From the IMG/VR virus record IMGVR_UViG_3300036826_000357, positions 1 through 64,000 of that record: a stretch of 64,000 nt of DNA, one strand, 5' to 3'. The notes under the pieces were generated by a model. It worked only from the letters and a program-made list of their open reading frames with translations. It was not told where the DNA came from and did no database searches. Positions 8,795 to 16,812 of the stretch are shown one piece after another (the stretch's first letter is position 1; the number at the start of each line of letters is the position of its first letter). This stretch comes from a virus. Both the position numbers and the translations under genes were made by a program.

Positions 8795-8879
8795 ACCTTC
8801 GCCTCAAGCGACATGTCAGCCGTCTCGGCTGGCGGGCTATTCGCGTTGTGAGACCATGTGGCATTGAAAAATTCCTCCT

Positions 8880-9227
8880 TTACAGTTGCGGTGAACGACG
8901 GGTCTTGTAGTGTGTGTCGCAGTACGTCTTGAGCCAGCCGGGGCCTCTCGGTCCAGGCGCAGGCGCTCCGCAGCGCTCGCAGATTGTTCCTGACCGCTGC
9001 TCTGCCTCATCAACCACCACTTCCATTGCCGTCCGGCGTTCCGGCTTGCTGGCGGTGAAGTAGTATCGCAGCTTGCCGTACTTCTCCTTCACCTGATCGA
9101 CGGTGTACTTCGGATCGATCCGAAGAAGTTGCGCATGAACCTCGGCAATAACCGGGTGCCAGCCTTCCTCCGTCCCAGACGGGATGCGTGGACGCGGGAA
9201 TCCTTCTGGTAGTCCGTCAGGCATCAC
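8880..9227 (-). CDS. Conserved phage hypothetical (KEKYGKLRYYF family)
   Basis: 115 aa. The pattern GWHPVIAEV...IDPKYTVDQVKEKYGKLR followed by ICERCG and WLKTYCDTHY matches a family of small proteins that I know from many phages and prophages, with a helical part and a C-terminal two-Cys/Cys-His metal site. The function is unknown. A strong AAAGGAGG site lies just after its stop codon with no obvious gene attached. Confidence 0.85.
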   Translation of the reverse strand: MMPDGLPEGFPRPRIPSGTEEGWHPVIAEVHAQLLRIDPKYTVDQVKEKYGKLRYYFTASKPERRTAMEVVVDEAEQRSGTICERCGAPAPGPRGPGWLKTYCDTHYKTRRSPQL

Positions 9228-9242
9228 GCTTATCCCTGGGTT

Positions 9243-9515
9243 TTAGGCATCGGGGATGGTCAGAATCTCGATGTTGAATGCAGTCAGTGGCCGATTCGGC
9301 TTCCCGTCCGACCGGCGCGGACGGCTCTTGGGGACCGACCGCCACAGTCCGAACGCCGCCGGGTGATCCGACAGCTTCAGCGCCTCGGTCAGATTCGGGG
9401 TCCACTCGAACGAGCCCATGCCGTCGAGTCCCTCCGGATCATACGCGCGCAGATACTCCCCGTTCCAGAGCGGACGGCCATCCGCAAGTCCGCGACTCAC
9501 AATGACAACTGCCAT
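9243..9515 (-). CDS. Conserved hypothetical protein
   Basis: 90 aa from the ATG at 9515. A longer reading to 9632 would translate straight through a good promoter (9527-9554), so the shorter start is preferred; it lies 11 nt after the -10 box, leaving a leader of only about 4 nt. The segment DGRPLWNGEYLRAYDP...FEWTP resembles small phage proteins that I cannot name further. Confidence 0.75.
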   Translation of the reverse strand: MAVVIVSRGLADGRPLWNGEYLRAYDPEGLDGMGSFEWTPNLTEALKLSDHPAAFGLWRSVPKSRPRRSDGKPNRPLTAFNIEILTIPDA

Positions 9516-9526
9516 GTAGGGGTCGA

Positions 9527-9554
9527 CCTGTAGCAGATAGGTGATCTTTGTCAA
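9527..9554 (-). promoter_or_regulatory. Promoter of the TTGACAAAR family
   Basis: -35 TTGACA at 9549-9554 (extended TTGACAAAG), 16-bp spacer, -10 TACAGG at 9527-9532. Only 11 nt separate the -10 from the ATG at 9515. Confidence 0.5.
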
Positions 9555-9649
9555 GTGGGCCTTCAAGCGGCCCTTCCCGCATGACTTCACACGGGCGCTT
9601 CCCCTGCCTGCTACCATGGTAGGCGACCCCACGGGGGCGGGAGGTTGAC

Positions 9650-11122
9650 ATGGGTCGGATGTGGATGGCGGTCCTCGGTAGTCTGATGATGGCGACGGTG
9701 GGATACGCCATGAATGCGAATCCCCGAGTCGGACCGGCCGGAACGACGGTCAATCTGGTCTCGCAGGCGCGCAATCTCACCAGCGGGGTCAAATGGGACT
9801 TCGGGGACGGCACAAAGATGGAAGGAGCAGGCATTCAGGACCACACCTGGAATGCGCCCGGGTCGTTCAAGGTCATCGCCAGCTGGATTGTCGGAACGAC
9901 CACACACACCGACACGGCCACAGTGACCGTCACTGGAGGCACACCGACTCCCACAACGACGGCTCCTTCGACGGTCCCTGGTGAAACGTCGACTACCACC
10001 ACCACCGAAGAGCCGGAACCAACCACGTCAACGACAGTGCCGTTGGCGTTCCCACTGATCGATCCGACCTACTGCACAGTCACCATCGCGATCCCGAACC
10101 AGACGCATTTTCTCTGGTGGTGCTCCGGGACACCTGCGAAACCGGAATGCCATACCGCCGATCAAGCCGAACGCGACGCGATGGAATCGTTCATGACCGA
10201 TGTCGCCTGGCCGGAACTCGACCGCTACGTGCGCGACGAGCCGGCGTGCAAGAGTCTGCTCTGGTACTCCGGCAGCAAATTGGGCGAGATTACGACGGGA
10301 CTCGGGACCGGACCATTCTACTTCGATCTGGCCTCAACCTCGCCGTGGTATGTGAAGGATGCCGGACGGAATTACGGCAATGATTGGTATTACGCCGATT
10401 CCGTACGGACGTGTGTCCTTGGTGGGACGGCGGCACAGCGCTGTGCAGCGAAAATGTCGTTGGGACTGCGCGAGTACCTGAACATCCGCGTCGAAGGTGG
10501 CGAATGCGTGGCTGGTGGCATTACCTGTCCGCTGCCCGTGAAGGGTGCCATCGACGGACCGACATCAAAAGCCGGCGTAGCGGATCGGAAGGCAAAGATC
10601 GTACCACCGACCGACTCGAAGGTGCTCGACCTGCTACACCGGACACACGTGGCCCACAAAGCAGTCTCCGATGTTCGCTGCGGACTCCCGGGCGATGTGA
10701 CTGCACCGAGTGTGAAGGCAGCACATCAAGCCTACGAGTCGAGTCCTTACTGCCAGCAGAACGCGACGTACCGGCACTTCTGCCGGATGAAGATCTTCTC
10801 CGGCTACGCCGATACCGTAGAGAACGGCAACCCGAACGGCTGGACACGGGAAGAGGAATGCAAGTGGGCGCGGAAGCAGGACGAAGCTCACATGCAGTGG
10901 ATGCAGGGAGAGGAACAGGGGAATTGGGTCATCGCCTGGCGAGCCGATAGCTGGCACCGCTGGCTACATGGCTTCATGAACCGGAAGCCTGCACCGGACG
11001 TGATAATTCCAGTCCGGTGGGCCTGCACCTTCGATCCCAACGTCGAAATGGGCGTCTGCCCGACACCGACCGCAGCCGAATACCTGGCTTCGATCCCGAC
11101 TCCGGAAATGGGACCGAACTAG
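9650..11122 (+). CDS. Secreted PKD-domain protein with Thr-rich linker
   Basis: 490 aa. GGGAGG lies 6 nt before the ATG. A signal peptide (MWMAVLGSLMMATVGYA) is followed by a PKD/Ig-like domain (about 25-95; VKWDFGDGTK...TWNAPGSFKVIASW), then a Thr/Pro-rich linker (about 97-130), then a cysteine-containing C-terminal part of about 350 residues of unknown fold. PKD domains mediate surface or glycan contacts. It is flanked by leftward genes and transcribed alone. Its TAG stop is shared with the stop of the opposite gene through the palindrome CTAG. Confidence 0.85.
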   Translation: MGRMWMAVLGSLMMATVGYAMNANPRVGPAGTTVNLVSQARNLTSGVKWDFGDGTKMEGAGIQDHTWNAPGSFKVIASWIVGTTTHTDTATVTVTGGTPTPTTTAPSTVPGETSTTTTTEEPEPTTSTTVPLAFPLIDPTYCTVTIAIPNQTHFLWWCSGTPAKPECHTADQAERDAMESFMTDVAWPELDRYVRDEPACKSLLWYSGSKLGEITTGLGTGPFYFDLASTSPWYVKDAGRNYGNDWYYADSVRTCVLGGTAAQRCAAKMSLGLREYLNIRVEGGECVAGGITCPLPVKGAIDGPTSKAGVADRKAKIVPPTDSKVLDLLHRTHVAHKAVSDVRCGLPGDVTAPSVKAAHQAYESSPYCQQNATYRHFCRMKIFSGYADTVENGNPNGWTREEECKWARKQDEAHMQWMQGEEQGNWVIAWRADSWHRWLHGFMNRKPAPDVIIPVRWACTFDPNVEMGVCPTPTAAEYLASIPTPEMGPN

Positions 11123-11562
11123 CCGCCGATCAGTACGCCCCGCCGCAGCCCGCAATGGATGCGGCGGATGGGCGCATGGAGCCGGTGGGGACCGACAACA
11201 GTATTGTTGCGGATACCGAGCGAGGATCGTACGGCATCGGCATCGATGCTGAATCGGTCACAGATGGCTTCAAAAGCCATCGGCCAGACTGATTCCTTTT
11301 CGGTGAACCAGTCGAGTAACTCGTTCATGACCAATTCCCAATGCCGACGTGCCGCGATATGTGCCGTGGAGTAATACTCCTGAAATTTGGGGGATGAGAT
11401 TCGGTGCCATTCCAGTATCGCGTTCTCCAGCACCGCGAAGCACAGCTTTAACTCGCCAGAGAACTCGGAAACCGGACGCCGATTTCGATACTCATACTGC
11501 GATGGCAGCATAAGATCCACGTCCAGTTTGGGCTCATACATCGACCGATCCGATCGGATCAT
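11119..11562 (-). CDS. Hypothetical helical protein, possible DNA-binding
   Basis: 147 aa. The start at 11562 is chosen for its excellent ribosome site (GGGGGAGGGG). The core AVLENAILEWHRI...HWELVMNELLDW...WPMAFEAICDRFSI and DAVRSSL resembles small phage proteins that pair a helical N-terminus with a helix-turn-helix-like end; the protein before terL (3959-4462) shows the same pattern. The last residues run into the convergent PKD gene by 4 nt. Confidence 0.8.
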   Translation of the reverse strand: MIRSDRSMYEPKLDVDLMLPSQYEYRNRRPVSEFSGELKLCFAVLENAILEWHRISSPKFQEYYSTAHIAARRHWELVMNELLDWFTEKESVWPMAFEAICDRFSIDADAVRSSLGIRNNTVVGPHRLHAPIRRIHCGLRRGVLIGG

Positions 11563-11591
11563 CGGCCGCACCCCTCCCCCGCCGTCGAGTG

Positions 11592-11822
11592 TTACGACCA
11601 CTTCGAGTGTGGCATGACGTGCCGGTGGACTTCAGCGCCCACTGGAAAGCGGACGATCCGAAGTGCCTTCCGACGGATCCGTGCCCGGGTAGACTGATAC
11701 CGCCGGCCGGCACGGAAGGCTAACCCACCGATCACCACAACAGAGAACGCACTACCAACCACGGCACCGAGACCGAACGTCCACCAATCAACCGCCCACA
11801 CCATCGTCACCAGCGTTGTCAT
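11592..11822 (-). CDS. Small membrane protein
   Basis: 76 aa with one long hydrophobic segment or hairpin (about residues 12-36; FGLGAVVGSAFSVVVIGGLA) followed by a basic tail. The ATG overlaps the TGA of the upstream gene (ATGA). A holin-like or inner-membrane accessory role is possible; no family is recognised. Confidence 0.7.
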   Translation of the reverse strand: MTTLVTMVWAVDWWTFGLGAVVGSAFSVVVIGGLAFRAGRRYQSTRARIRRKALRIVRFPVGAEVHRHVMPHSKWS

Positions 11823-12463
11823 TGGACTGTTTCTGGCTCGTCGTCCTCTGGTTCCTCTGGTTCGTCTGTGTTGCCTCGGATGCTTTCGATCAATCGGCTC
11901 GTTGCTTTCCGGAACCGATCCCGACGCTGCGCTTCGACCGCCAACAGCGTGCCGTAATCGAGTGACTTGATATCCACTTCATGTTTCACAGGCTCCCGGG
12001 CGATTAGTCCGGTCTGCAATTGGTACTCGGTAAACTCCTTGAGGGTACCACGTAGCTGTTCGATTGCCATGCCGATCGTGGGCAGCAACATGGGCATCTG
12101 CGTTTCGTTCTGCACTGCCCTGGCAACCCGCTCTGTCTGCACATTGACCAGCCAGACATAGCGCTCGAAGATGTCAACCTGTTCCTTGAGATGCGGCTCC
12201 ATCATCGCGCGCAGATTATTGGCTCTCGGATCGTCTGGACTGAGTACGATCCCAAGCACTTGGTGGCGGTATTCGCGCAATAGCCTGACGAGCGTCTCGG
12301 ACTTAATCTTCGTGCAATAGCCCATTTCCGACTGAATCACGCGCGCGACGTGCTCGATACTCTCACCACGCGCCAGGCGTGCGTTGATTTCCTCGAACTT
12401 TGGAAGATCGAGAATCTTACGGAACCGGCGATTGAATGCGTTCAGGTCGGTAACTTCGGCCAT
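11819..12463 (-). CDS. Helical protein with possible N-terminal helix-turn-helix
   Basis: 214 aa, almost entirely helical. Residues about 20-65 (FEEINARLARGESIEHVARV...SETLVRLLREYR) look like a helix-turn-helix, followed by long amphipathic helices and an acidic tail. This is the general plan of small terminase subunits, so that role is a possibility, though terL is 8 kb away. It is coupled to the downstream membrane protein gene. Confidence 0.75.
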   Translation of the reverse strand: MAEVTDLNAFNRRFRKILDLPKFEEINARLARGESIEHVARVIQSEMGYCTKIKSETLVRLLREYRHQVLGIVLSPDDPRANNLRAMMEPHLKEQVDIFERYVWLVNVQTERVARAVQNETQMPMLLPTIGMAIEQLRGTLKEFTEYQLQTGLIAREPVKHEVDIKSLDYGTLLAVEAQRRDRFRKATSRLIESIRGNTDEPEEPEDDEPETVQ

Positions 12464-12496
12464 AACCCACCTGGTAGCGAACTCAGAGTAGTCGAT

Positions 12497-12718
12497 TCAA
12501 CTCGGGGAACGACGGATCGGAATCAGACCGATTTCTCCCGGCCCTTTCGAGACATGCTCCATCGCCTCAGCCAGCCATTCAATCTGTCGCGGCATCGGAT
12601 CGTTCAGATACGCCGACCACGCTTTCTCGCCTTTCTGCAACACGACCGACTGCGAGAGCCGCACCTTGGGAAAGCCGAGTGAACGACCTTTTTCTAGTAA
12701 CTGCTCAGCCGTCTTCAT
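12497..12718 (-). CDS. Hypothetical protein
   Basis: 73 aa from the ATG at 12718, which has GGAGGAAG upstream and overlaps the end of the HNH gene by 14 nt. An earlier start would read through the HNH gene and is rejected. Sequence KVRLSQSVVLQKGEKAWSAY is mixed helix and strand; function unknown. Confidence 0.65.
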   Translation of the reverse strand: MKTAEQLLEKGRSLGFPKVRLSQSVVLQKGEKAWSAYLNDPMPRQIEWLAEAMEHVSKGPGEIGLIPIRRSPS

Positions 12719-13004
12719 CCGCTGCCACTTCCTCCGGCTGAAATCCAGCATCCCGAAGCGCGTCCGTAATCGGGTGCCGATTGCCCCGGTCCATGTTGCA
12801 GTGGGCATGCGCTGGCACCATGTTTCGGAAAGTATTCGGGCCTCCACGAGAACTCGGGACATAGTGATCCACCGTCATCGTCTCAAGAGTCAATGGTTCG
12901 CGACACCAAAAACACCGACCACGCGTCTTTGCCAGCAACTTTAACTTCCGCTGCCGGCGCTCGCGTTGACGTGGACTTAGCGGTCCCTTCTTTTTCTTCC
13001 GCAC
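12705..13004 (-). CDS. HNH endonuclease
   Basis: 99 aa. The classic pattern is present: CFWC, then VDHYVP, then N in GGPNTFRNMVPA and H in HAHCN. The N-terminus is very basic. Unlike the other two HNH proteins it is minimal. It may be a nicking enzyme in replication or recombination or a free-standing homing nuclease; neighbours are small DNA-metabolism genes. Confidence 0.9.
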   Translation of the reverse strand: MRKKKKGPLSPRQRERRQRKLKLLAKTRGRCFWCREPLTLETMTVDHYVPSSRGGPNTFRNMVPAHAHCNMDRGNRHPITDALRDAGFQPEEVAADEDG

Positions 13005-13008
13005 CCGA

Positions 13009-13464
13009 TTACATCCCCCACAAACCCCAGCGGAGTCGGTCAGCAGCAGCCCGATTGAGAATCAGCCCGCCAACATCGCCAACATGATGAACCTCGGAAT
13101 CCGGAGCGACATCAACCTTCGGCACAAACCGAATCGCTGAACCAATCCGGCATTTCAGACTGACCGCGTGTTCGGCAAGTATGGTCACAGGCGAAATAAG
13201 AATCAATCCCTGCCCGGTGTGATCGACCACCGATAGATCAACCCAGGCAACGGCAACCTTCTTGGATTTCGTCCGGGGACGAGGAACCGATCGCTTCGGA
13301 GAAGGCAACCGCTCCAGGTTAGCAACCAGATCCATCAGGCCATCCCGGGACTGTTGGAGCAGCCGGAAGTCATCCGCCGAGCCTTTGGAATCCGGATGGT
13401 ACTTCGGTGCGAGCGCCCGATACCCCGCCTGCACAATCCGCCGCATCATATCGCTCGCGTGCAT
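13009..13464 (-). CDS. Protein with N-terminal J-domain-like segment
   Basis: 151 aa. Residues about 9-47 carry a J-domain pattern with the diagnostic HPD tripeptide (YRALAPKYHPDSKGS), followed by a helix (DDFRLLQQSRDGLMDL). The C-terminal 90 residues are strand-rich. J-domains stimulate Hsp70 ATPase; phages use host DnaK in replication and assembly, so this could recruit it. No J-protein C-terminal domains are present. Confidence 0.75.
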   Translation of the reverse strand: MHASDMMRRIVQAGYRALAPKYHPDSKGSADDFRLLQQSRDGLMDLVANLERLPSPKRSVPRPRTKSKKVAVAWVDLSVVDHTGQGLILISPVTILAEHAVSLKCRIGSAIRFVPKVDVAPDSEVHHVGDVGGLILNRAAADRLRWGLWGM

Positions 13465-13468
13465 TAGC

Positions 13469-13825
13469 TCATTTGCGTTTTCCAGGCCGCTTCAGCGGCT
13501 TCGCGGAGAAGTGGTCAGGAAAAGTAAACTGCCGGATGCAGTTATCGCAGGGAGTCGGAGTCAGTCGAATGAACTGCCATTCCCGGAGTGGACCGAACAG
13601 CATAACGCAGCCGGCACGATGGATACTGCATGCGTAGTTCCCACACAGATGGCACCGCGATAACGTATCACCTTCCCGCTCGTTCTTGTCTCGCGTCAGG
13701 AGCGCCAGACTTTCCCATTCCTTGTCGCAGTTTGGAACGAAGCATTTCCGTTTGTGCTTCGGAATCTTCTTGAGTATTGGTTTCGCGGTTCCCCAGCCTC
13801 GTACTTCTGTCTCTTCCTTTTTCAC
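13469..13825 (-). CDS. Cysteine-rich zinc-binding protein
   Basis: 118 aa with eight or more cysteines in pairs (CFVPNC, CHLCGNYAC, CDNC) plus His residues, consistent with two zinc sites. The ends are basic. It likely binds nucleic acid; no named family. Confidence 0.75.
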   Translation of the reverse strand: MKKEETEVRGWGTAKPILKKIPKHKRKCFVPNCDKEWESLALLTRDKNEREGDTLSRCHLCGNYACSIHRAGCVMLFGPLREWQFIRLTPTPCDNCIRQFTFPDHFSAKPLKRPGKRK

Positions 13826-14025
13826 TCCTTCTCCATGGTCATGGAAATACGCGGAATCCCATTGAGCACATCGAGCCCGATGTTGATAACCAGAGCGTCG
13901 TCGTCATCATCGAGTGGATCAACTCGGAGGGTCAGTGCGCCGTCGCCGAGCCGCTCGATGTGGAAATGGCCGAGCCCTTCGGAACAGACGGCTTCGCCAT
14001 CGGGATCGAAAATCTGGATGTTCAT
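13822..14025 (-). CDS. Small acidic hypothetical protein
   Basis: 67 aa. Strand-rich, with a DPLDDDDDAL acidic stretch. ATGA overlaps link it to both neighbouring genes, so it is part of a coupled run. Function unknown. Confidence 0.7.
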   Translation of the reverse strand: MNIQIFDPDGEAVCSEGLGHFHIERLGDGALTLRVDPLDDDDDALVINIGLDVLNGIPRISMTMEKE

Positions 14026-14276
14026 TGTGTGCTGAACGATCGAGGCGTCAGAATCCGCTTCGCCTGCTGCGTGCCGAGTGCGAGGTTCCGGCGGATCTGT
14101 TGGCGAGCGTACTCATCCAAGAAGCAGGCCACACCCAGAATCTGGGCCGGCTCGACACCATTCTGAAATGTCACTTCGGCGACCGCCTGTCCGGTTGCCG
14201 CGAAAGTAATGAGAATCCGTGGTCTTGTATCGCGCCCCGACTCCTCTGCCTGCGCTGCCTCATCCCGTTCCGCCAT
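14022..14276 (-). CDS. Small hypothetical protein
   Basis: 84 aa. The ribosome site GGGGAGG precedes the ATG. The first part is charged, the second helical (FLDEYARQQIRRNLALGTQQA). A TTGACAAAA element lies upstream (14311-14316) but lacks a good -10 at normal spacing. Function unknown. Confidence 0.7.
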   Translation of the reverse strand: MAERDEAAQAEESGRDTRPRILITFAATGQAVAEVTFQNGVEPAQILGVACFLDEYARQQIRRNLALGTQQAKRILTPRSFSTQ

Positions 14277-14317
14277 CAGCTACCTCCCCTCACATAGGCC
14301 ACTTCCCTGAGCTTTTG

Positions 14318-15091
14318 TCAACCCTCGGGATCGACCATGGTCTCGTTGGTCGGCGCTTCCACCTTCGCCAGCTTGACTCCATAGGCCCGCTGGAGATTGG
14401 CCAGGTGCCACTCCAACGACTGCTCCGGGTCGACTGCATTCGCCCGGTAGTCCGTACAGATCAGATCGAGCGCATCCCCACGACTCAGCGGAGCGGTCTT
14501 CTGGTCGGCTCCGGCAACCTGCTCGATGCACGCTTCGACGTTTTCCCGCTGCTCTTCCGTCATCCGTACCTGTAACGTCACCATCAAATCGTCGGTGTCC
14601 TCATCCGTATCATCCGCCCGCCGCTTCGCCCGTTCCTTCGTCACTGCCTCGGTAATCTGCGCTGCCGTCATACTCTTTGCACGTTCCAGCCATTCCTCCA
14701 ACGTCTCCGATGTCGCCACCCGGAGCAATTCACGCGATTTCGCCCAGCCCGCTTCCTGCAATTTGGTCGGAGTCAACCCCAGACTCTTTGCTTTGAGGTA
14801 GACACGGATCAGATACATCGCCGGCCGGTAGCCGATTCCCAGCACCTTCGGACAGTAATCCCGGAACGGCAACTTCGAGTCTTGCTTCCAGCGGTCGTTC
14901 TCGTAGAGGTAGTTCAGGCAGCCCCCCTGCAAGTACCGCGAACAGTCGCCGGTATCGCGGAGCTTCCCGATTAACGCGGTGACTTGTGGTACCGAGACGA
15001 CAACAGCCGGAGATTTCTCCGGGTCACAGACATGCAACGCCTGCTCAAAGACACCAGTTTGTGCGGCAACACTTTGCTCAGCCATGACCAC
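14318..15091 (-). CDS. Helical phage protein, putative DNA-binding regulator
   Basis: 257 aa; the second ATG (15085) is an alternative start. The segment FRDYCPKVLGIGYRPAMYLI followed by KSLGLTPTKLQEAGWAKSRE is a helix-turn-helix-like unit that I know from uncharacterised phage and plasmid proteins. An acidic patch (DDTDEDTDD) separates it from a helical C-terminus. It sits next to SSB and RusA, so a role in replication or recombination control is likely. Confidence 0.8.
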   Translation of the reverse strand: MVMAEQSVAAQTGVFEQALHVCDPEKSPAVVVSVPQVTALIGKLRDTGDCSRYLQGGCLNYLYENDRWKQDSKLPFRDYCPKVLGIGYRPAMYLIRVYLKAKSLGLTPTKLQEAGWAKSRELLRVATSETLEEWLERAKSMTAAQITEAVTKERAKRRADDTDEDTDDLMVTLQVRMTEEQRENVEACIEQVAGADQKTAPLSRGDALDLICTDYRANAVDPEQSLEWHLANLQRAYGVKLAKVEAPTNETMVDPEG

Positions 15092-15100
15092 AACCTCCCA

Positions 15101-15439
15101 CTACTGATCCCGTTCATCATCATCCTCATATGGTCCCCGACGAGGAGAGAGACAGAACTCGATCCAGTCGCCGAATACTGATAATCCCTTATCGCTGTTC
15201 TGCACCAGACGACCATGAACAACAATGCGGCTGCCGGCTTCTAACCGATCCAGACAGCGTGCGGCACGCTTCCCGAAGACCACAATCGGGACGACCAATG
15301 CGCGATTCGACTGCTCTGCTGGGCCTCCATCATTCACTTCCAGAAGTAACTGCGCGATCGGTCCGACCCGCTGCGTCTTGTCTTCGATCGGATCCTCCCG
15401 CAATACACCACTCAACGTCAGAAAATTAAGGCTCCGCAC
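15101..15439 (-). CDS. ssb: Single-stranded DNA-binding protein (OB fold)
   Basis: 112 aa. The OB-fold pattern of SSB is visible: NFLTLSGVLREDP at the start, VVPIVVFGKRAAR in the middle, then LEAGSRIVVHGRL and SVFGDWIEFC, followed by an acidic tail (EDDDERDQ) of the kind used to recruit partners. It is shorter than E. coli SSB (178 aa) and lacks the glycine-rich linker. It overlaps the rusA gene by 14 nt and belongs to the recombination block. Confidence 0.8.
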   Translation of the reverse strand: MRSLNFLTLSGVLREDPIEDKTQRVGPIAQLLLEVNDGGPAEQSNRALVVPIVVFGKRAARCLDRLEAGSRIVVHGRLVQNSDKGLSVFGDWIEFCLSPRRGPYEDDDERDQ

Positions 15440-16025
15440 GACCTTTACCCTCCGCCACCCGGTCGAGAAGCCGCAACTTCAGTTCCAGAGCGCCGTGATC
15501 CCGCAACATGGCGGGACGCACGATAATCTCCACTCCGGTGCGTCGACCGTAGAATTTGACGATGTGCTCATCCACGATTTGCGCATCGTCCTTCCACACC
15601 ACACCCGTCAGACAGTCCTCGACTGCCCGGGTCAGCTTCAACACATCCGGCTTCTTCGTATGCCACGGGGGCGCATTGCGCCGGAGCGTACCACCCGGTG
15701 TCCAGTGACCTTTCACACGCGGCAATACAAAGAGCAGATTGAGAATGACCGGCCCCTCGAATGGGGAGAACTTCCATGCCTGCTGCGCGGCGAACTGGAC
15801 GGCGGCACGCCAGTGCTTCACCCGGTCGCCACTCGCATCGGAGACCGCGACATGCGTCTTCCCGTCCTTGCCGCGATAGGGGAACGCACGCTTCGAGCCA
15901 CCCGGGACCGGCAGACCGGCCACGAAGAAGCGGACGGTCAGTTCATCTTGTAAAGCATCGGTCGGCTGCGGGGCAGGAAATAGCTCGCGGGTCGGCTCGA
16001 CTGGCACACGCTCGTTCTCCACCAT
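15426..16025 (-). CDS. rusA: RusA-family Holliday junction resolvase
   Basis: 199 aa with GAAGGAAA before the ATG. The RusA signature is clear: PVPGGSKRAFPY near residue 40, then KKPDVLKLTRAVEDCLTG (D127, D137) and KDDAQIV (D146/D147), giving the acidic metal-binding set. RusA dimers cut four-way junctions symmetrically, resolving recombination and packaging intermediates. The N-terminal extension of about 30 residues is not part of the fold. It overlaps the Cas4-like gene by 83 nt. Confidence 0.9.
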   Translation of the reverse strand: MVENERVPVEPTRELFPAPQPTDALQDELTVRFFVAGLPVPGGSKRAFPYRGKDGKTHVAVSDASGDRVKHWRAAVQFAAQQAWKFSPFEGPVILNLLFVLPRVKGHWTPGGTLRRNAPPWHTKKPDVLKLTRAVEDCLTGVVWKDDAQIVDEHIVKFYGRRTGVEIIVRPAMLRDHGALELKLRLLDRVAEGKGRAEP

Positions 16026-16806
16026 GCTGGATTTCCTTCAGCTTCGCGGCAACGCGATTCCAGACCCGGGCATCGAAGCGGATCATGAACTCTCGGAACG
16101 GCGACTTCTTCTCCAATGCCATCGAGACATAGAGAATCCGCCCCCACGATAATCCGGCGAGCTTCATGTAGACGTGCAGACGGAATTCGTGCTCTGGCTG
16201 CGGAGCCTTCAACAGCTTGAACAGCGCACCATCGATCGTCTTGATTTCCAACACGCCGAGCCCATAGAGCGGATCCTTGTCCAGCCCGTCCAAGTGCCCA
16301 ACCAGCTTCAACTCCTCGTCCTTGTACTCCGGCTCGACGTAATCGAAACGGCGAGAACCACAGGCACAGTACGTGGGCATCTTGCCGGTAATGAGCCCGT
16401 TGCACCGGACACATTTCCATTGCCCGTAGAGCCGGCCCATCGGCCCGAGATACTGCTGCCGGACCAGATCATGCACCGTCGAGCCTACGTCGAACCGCAT
16501 CCGTAGGCCCGGCGGGATCACCTTCAGCGTCTCGTCGCCGAACTGCTTCGCATACTTCCGAAACAGGACGACCTGCTTCGTGCATAGCTCCCACAGACTC
16601 GACGCGTGCACGTACTCCCCCTGCTCACGCGGCGGCTCGATCTCCGTCAGAAACACATCGAGATTCTCGCGGAGCGTCGGTCGGGGAGACTGCGGCGGGA
16701 TGGGAATCGGGACTACGGCTGGGACGGGAGCGGATTGCGCACGTTCATCGTCACCAGCCAGCAAACGGCCCAATCCCACATCAACCTCCGCCGCCAACGA
16801 TACCAC
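15943..16806 (-). CDS. Cas4/RecB-family Fe-S exonuclease-like protein
   Basis: 287 aa from a GTG. The PD-(D/E)XK core shows HLDG (D173) and LEIKT (E187, K189). Cys75 before the core and a C-terminal trio (C267, C278, C284) match the four-cysteine iron-sulfur staple of Cas4 and AddB-type nucleases. A zinc ribbon (CVRC...CACG, about 132-149) is inserted before the active site. It probably resects DNA ends for the RecA-like protein. No cas genes or repeats are nearby, so a CRISPR role is not indicated. Confidence 0.85.
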   Translation of the reverse strand: MVSLAAEVDVGLGRLLAGDDERAQSAPVPAVVPIPIPPQSPRPTLRENLDVFLTEIEPPREQGEYVHASSLWELCTKQVVLFRKYAKQFGDETLKVIPPGLRMRFDVGSTVHDLVRQQYLGPMGRLYGQWKCVRCNGLITGKMPTYCACGSRRFDYVEPEYKDEELKLVGHLDGLDKDPLYGLGVLEIKTIDGALFKLLKAPQPEHEFRLHVYMKLAGLSWGRILYVSMALEKKSPFREFMIRFDARVWNRVAAKLKEIQHGGERACASRADPRAISCPAADRCFTR

Positions 16807-16812
16807 GAGACG

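Noticed and set aside
8649-8864. Frame of 71 codons with a strong ribosome site
   Set aside because: It is Arg-rich, has no family signal and overlaps the well-supported 8441-8794 gene for most of its length.
14311-14316. TTGACAAAA element before the 14022 gene
   Set aside because: The only -10-like sequence, TATGTG, is 19 bp away, too far for confidence.
15943-16806. CRISPR role for the Cas4-like protein
   Set aside because: No repeat arrays or other cas genes are visible in the window; phage Cas4-like nucleases commonly act in recombination.
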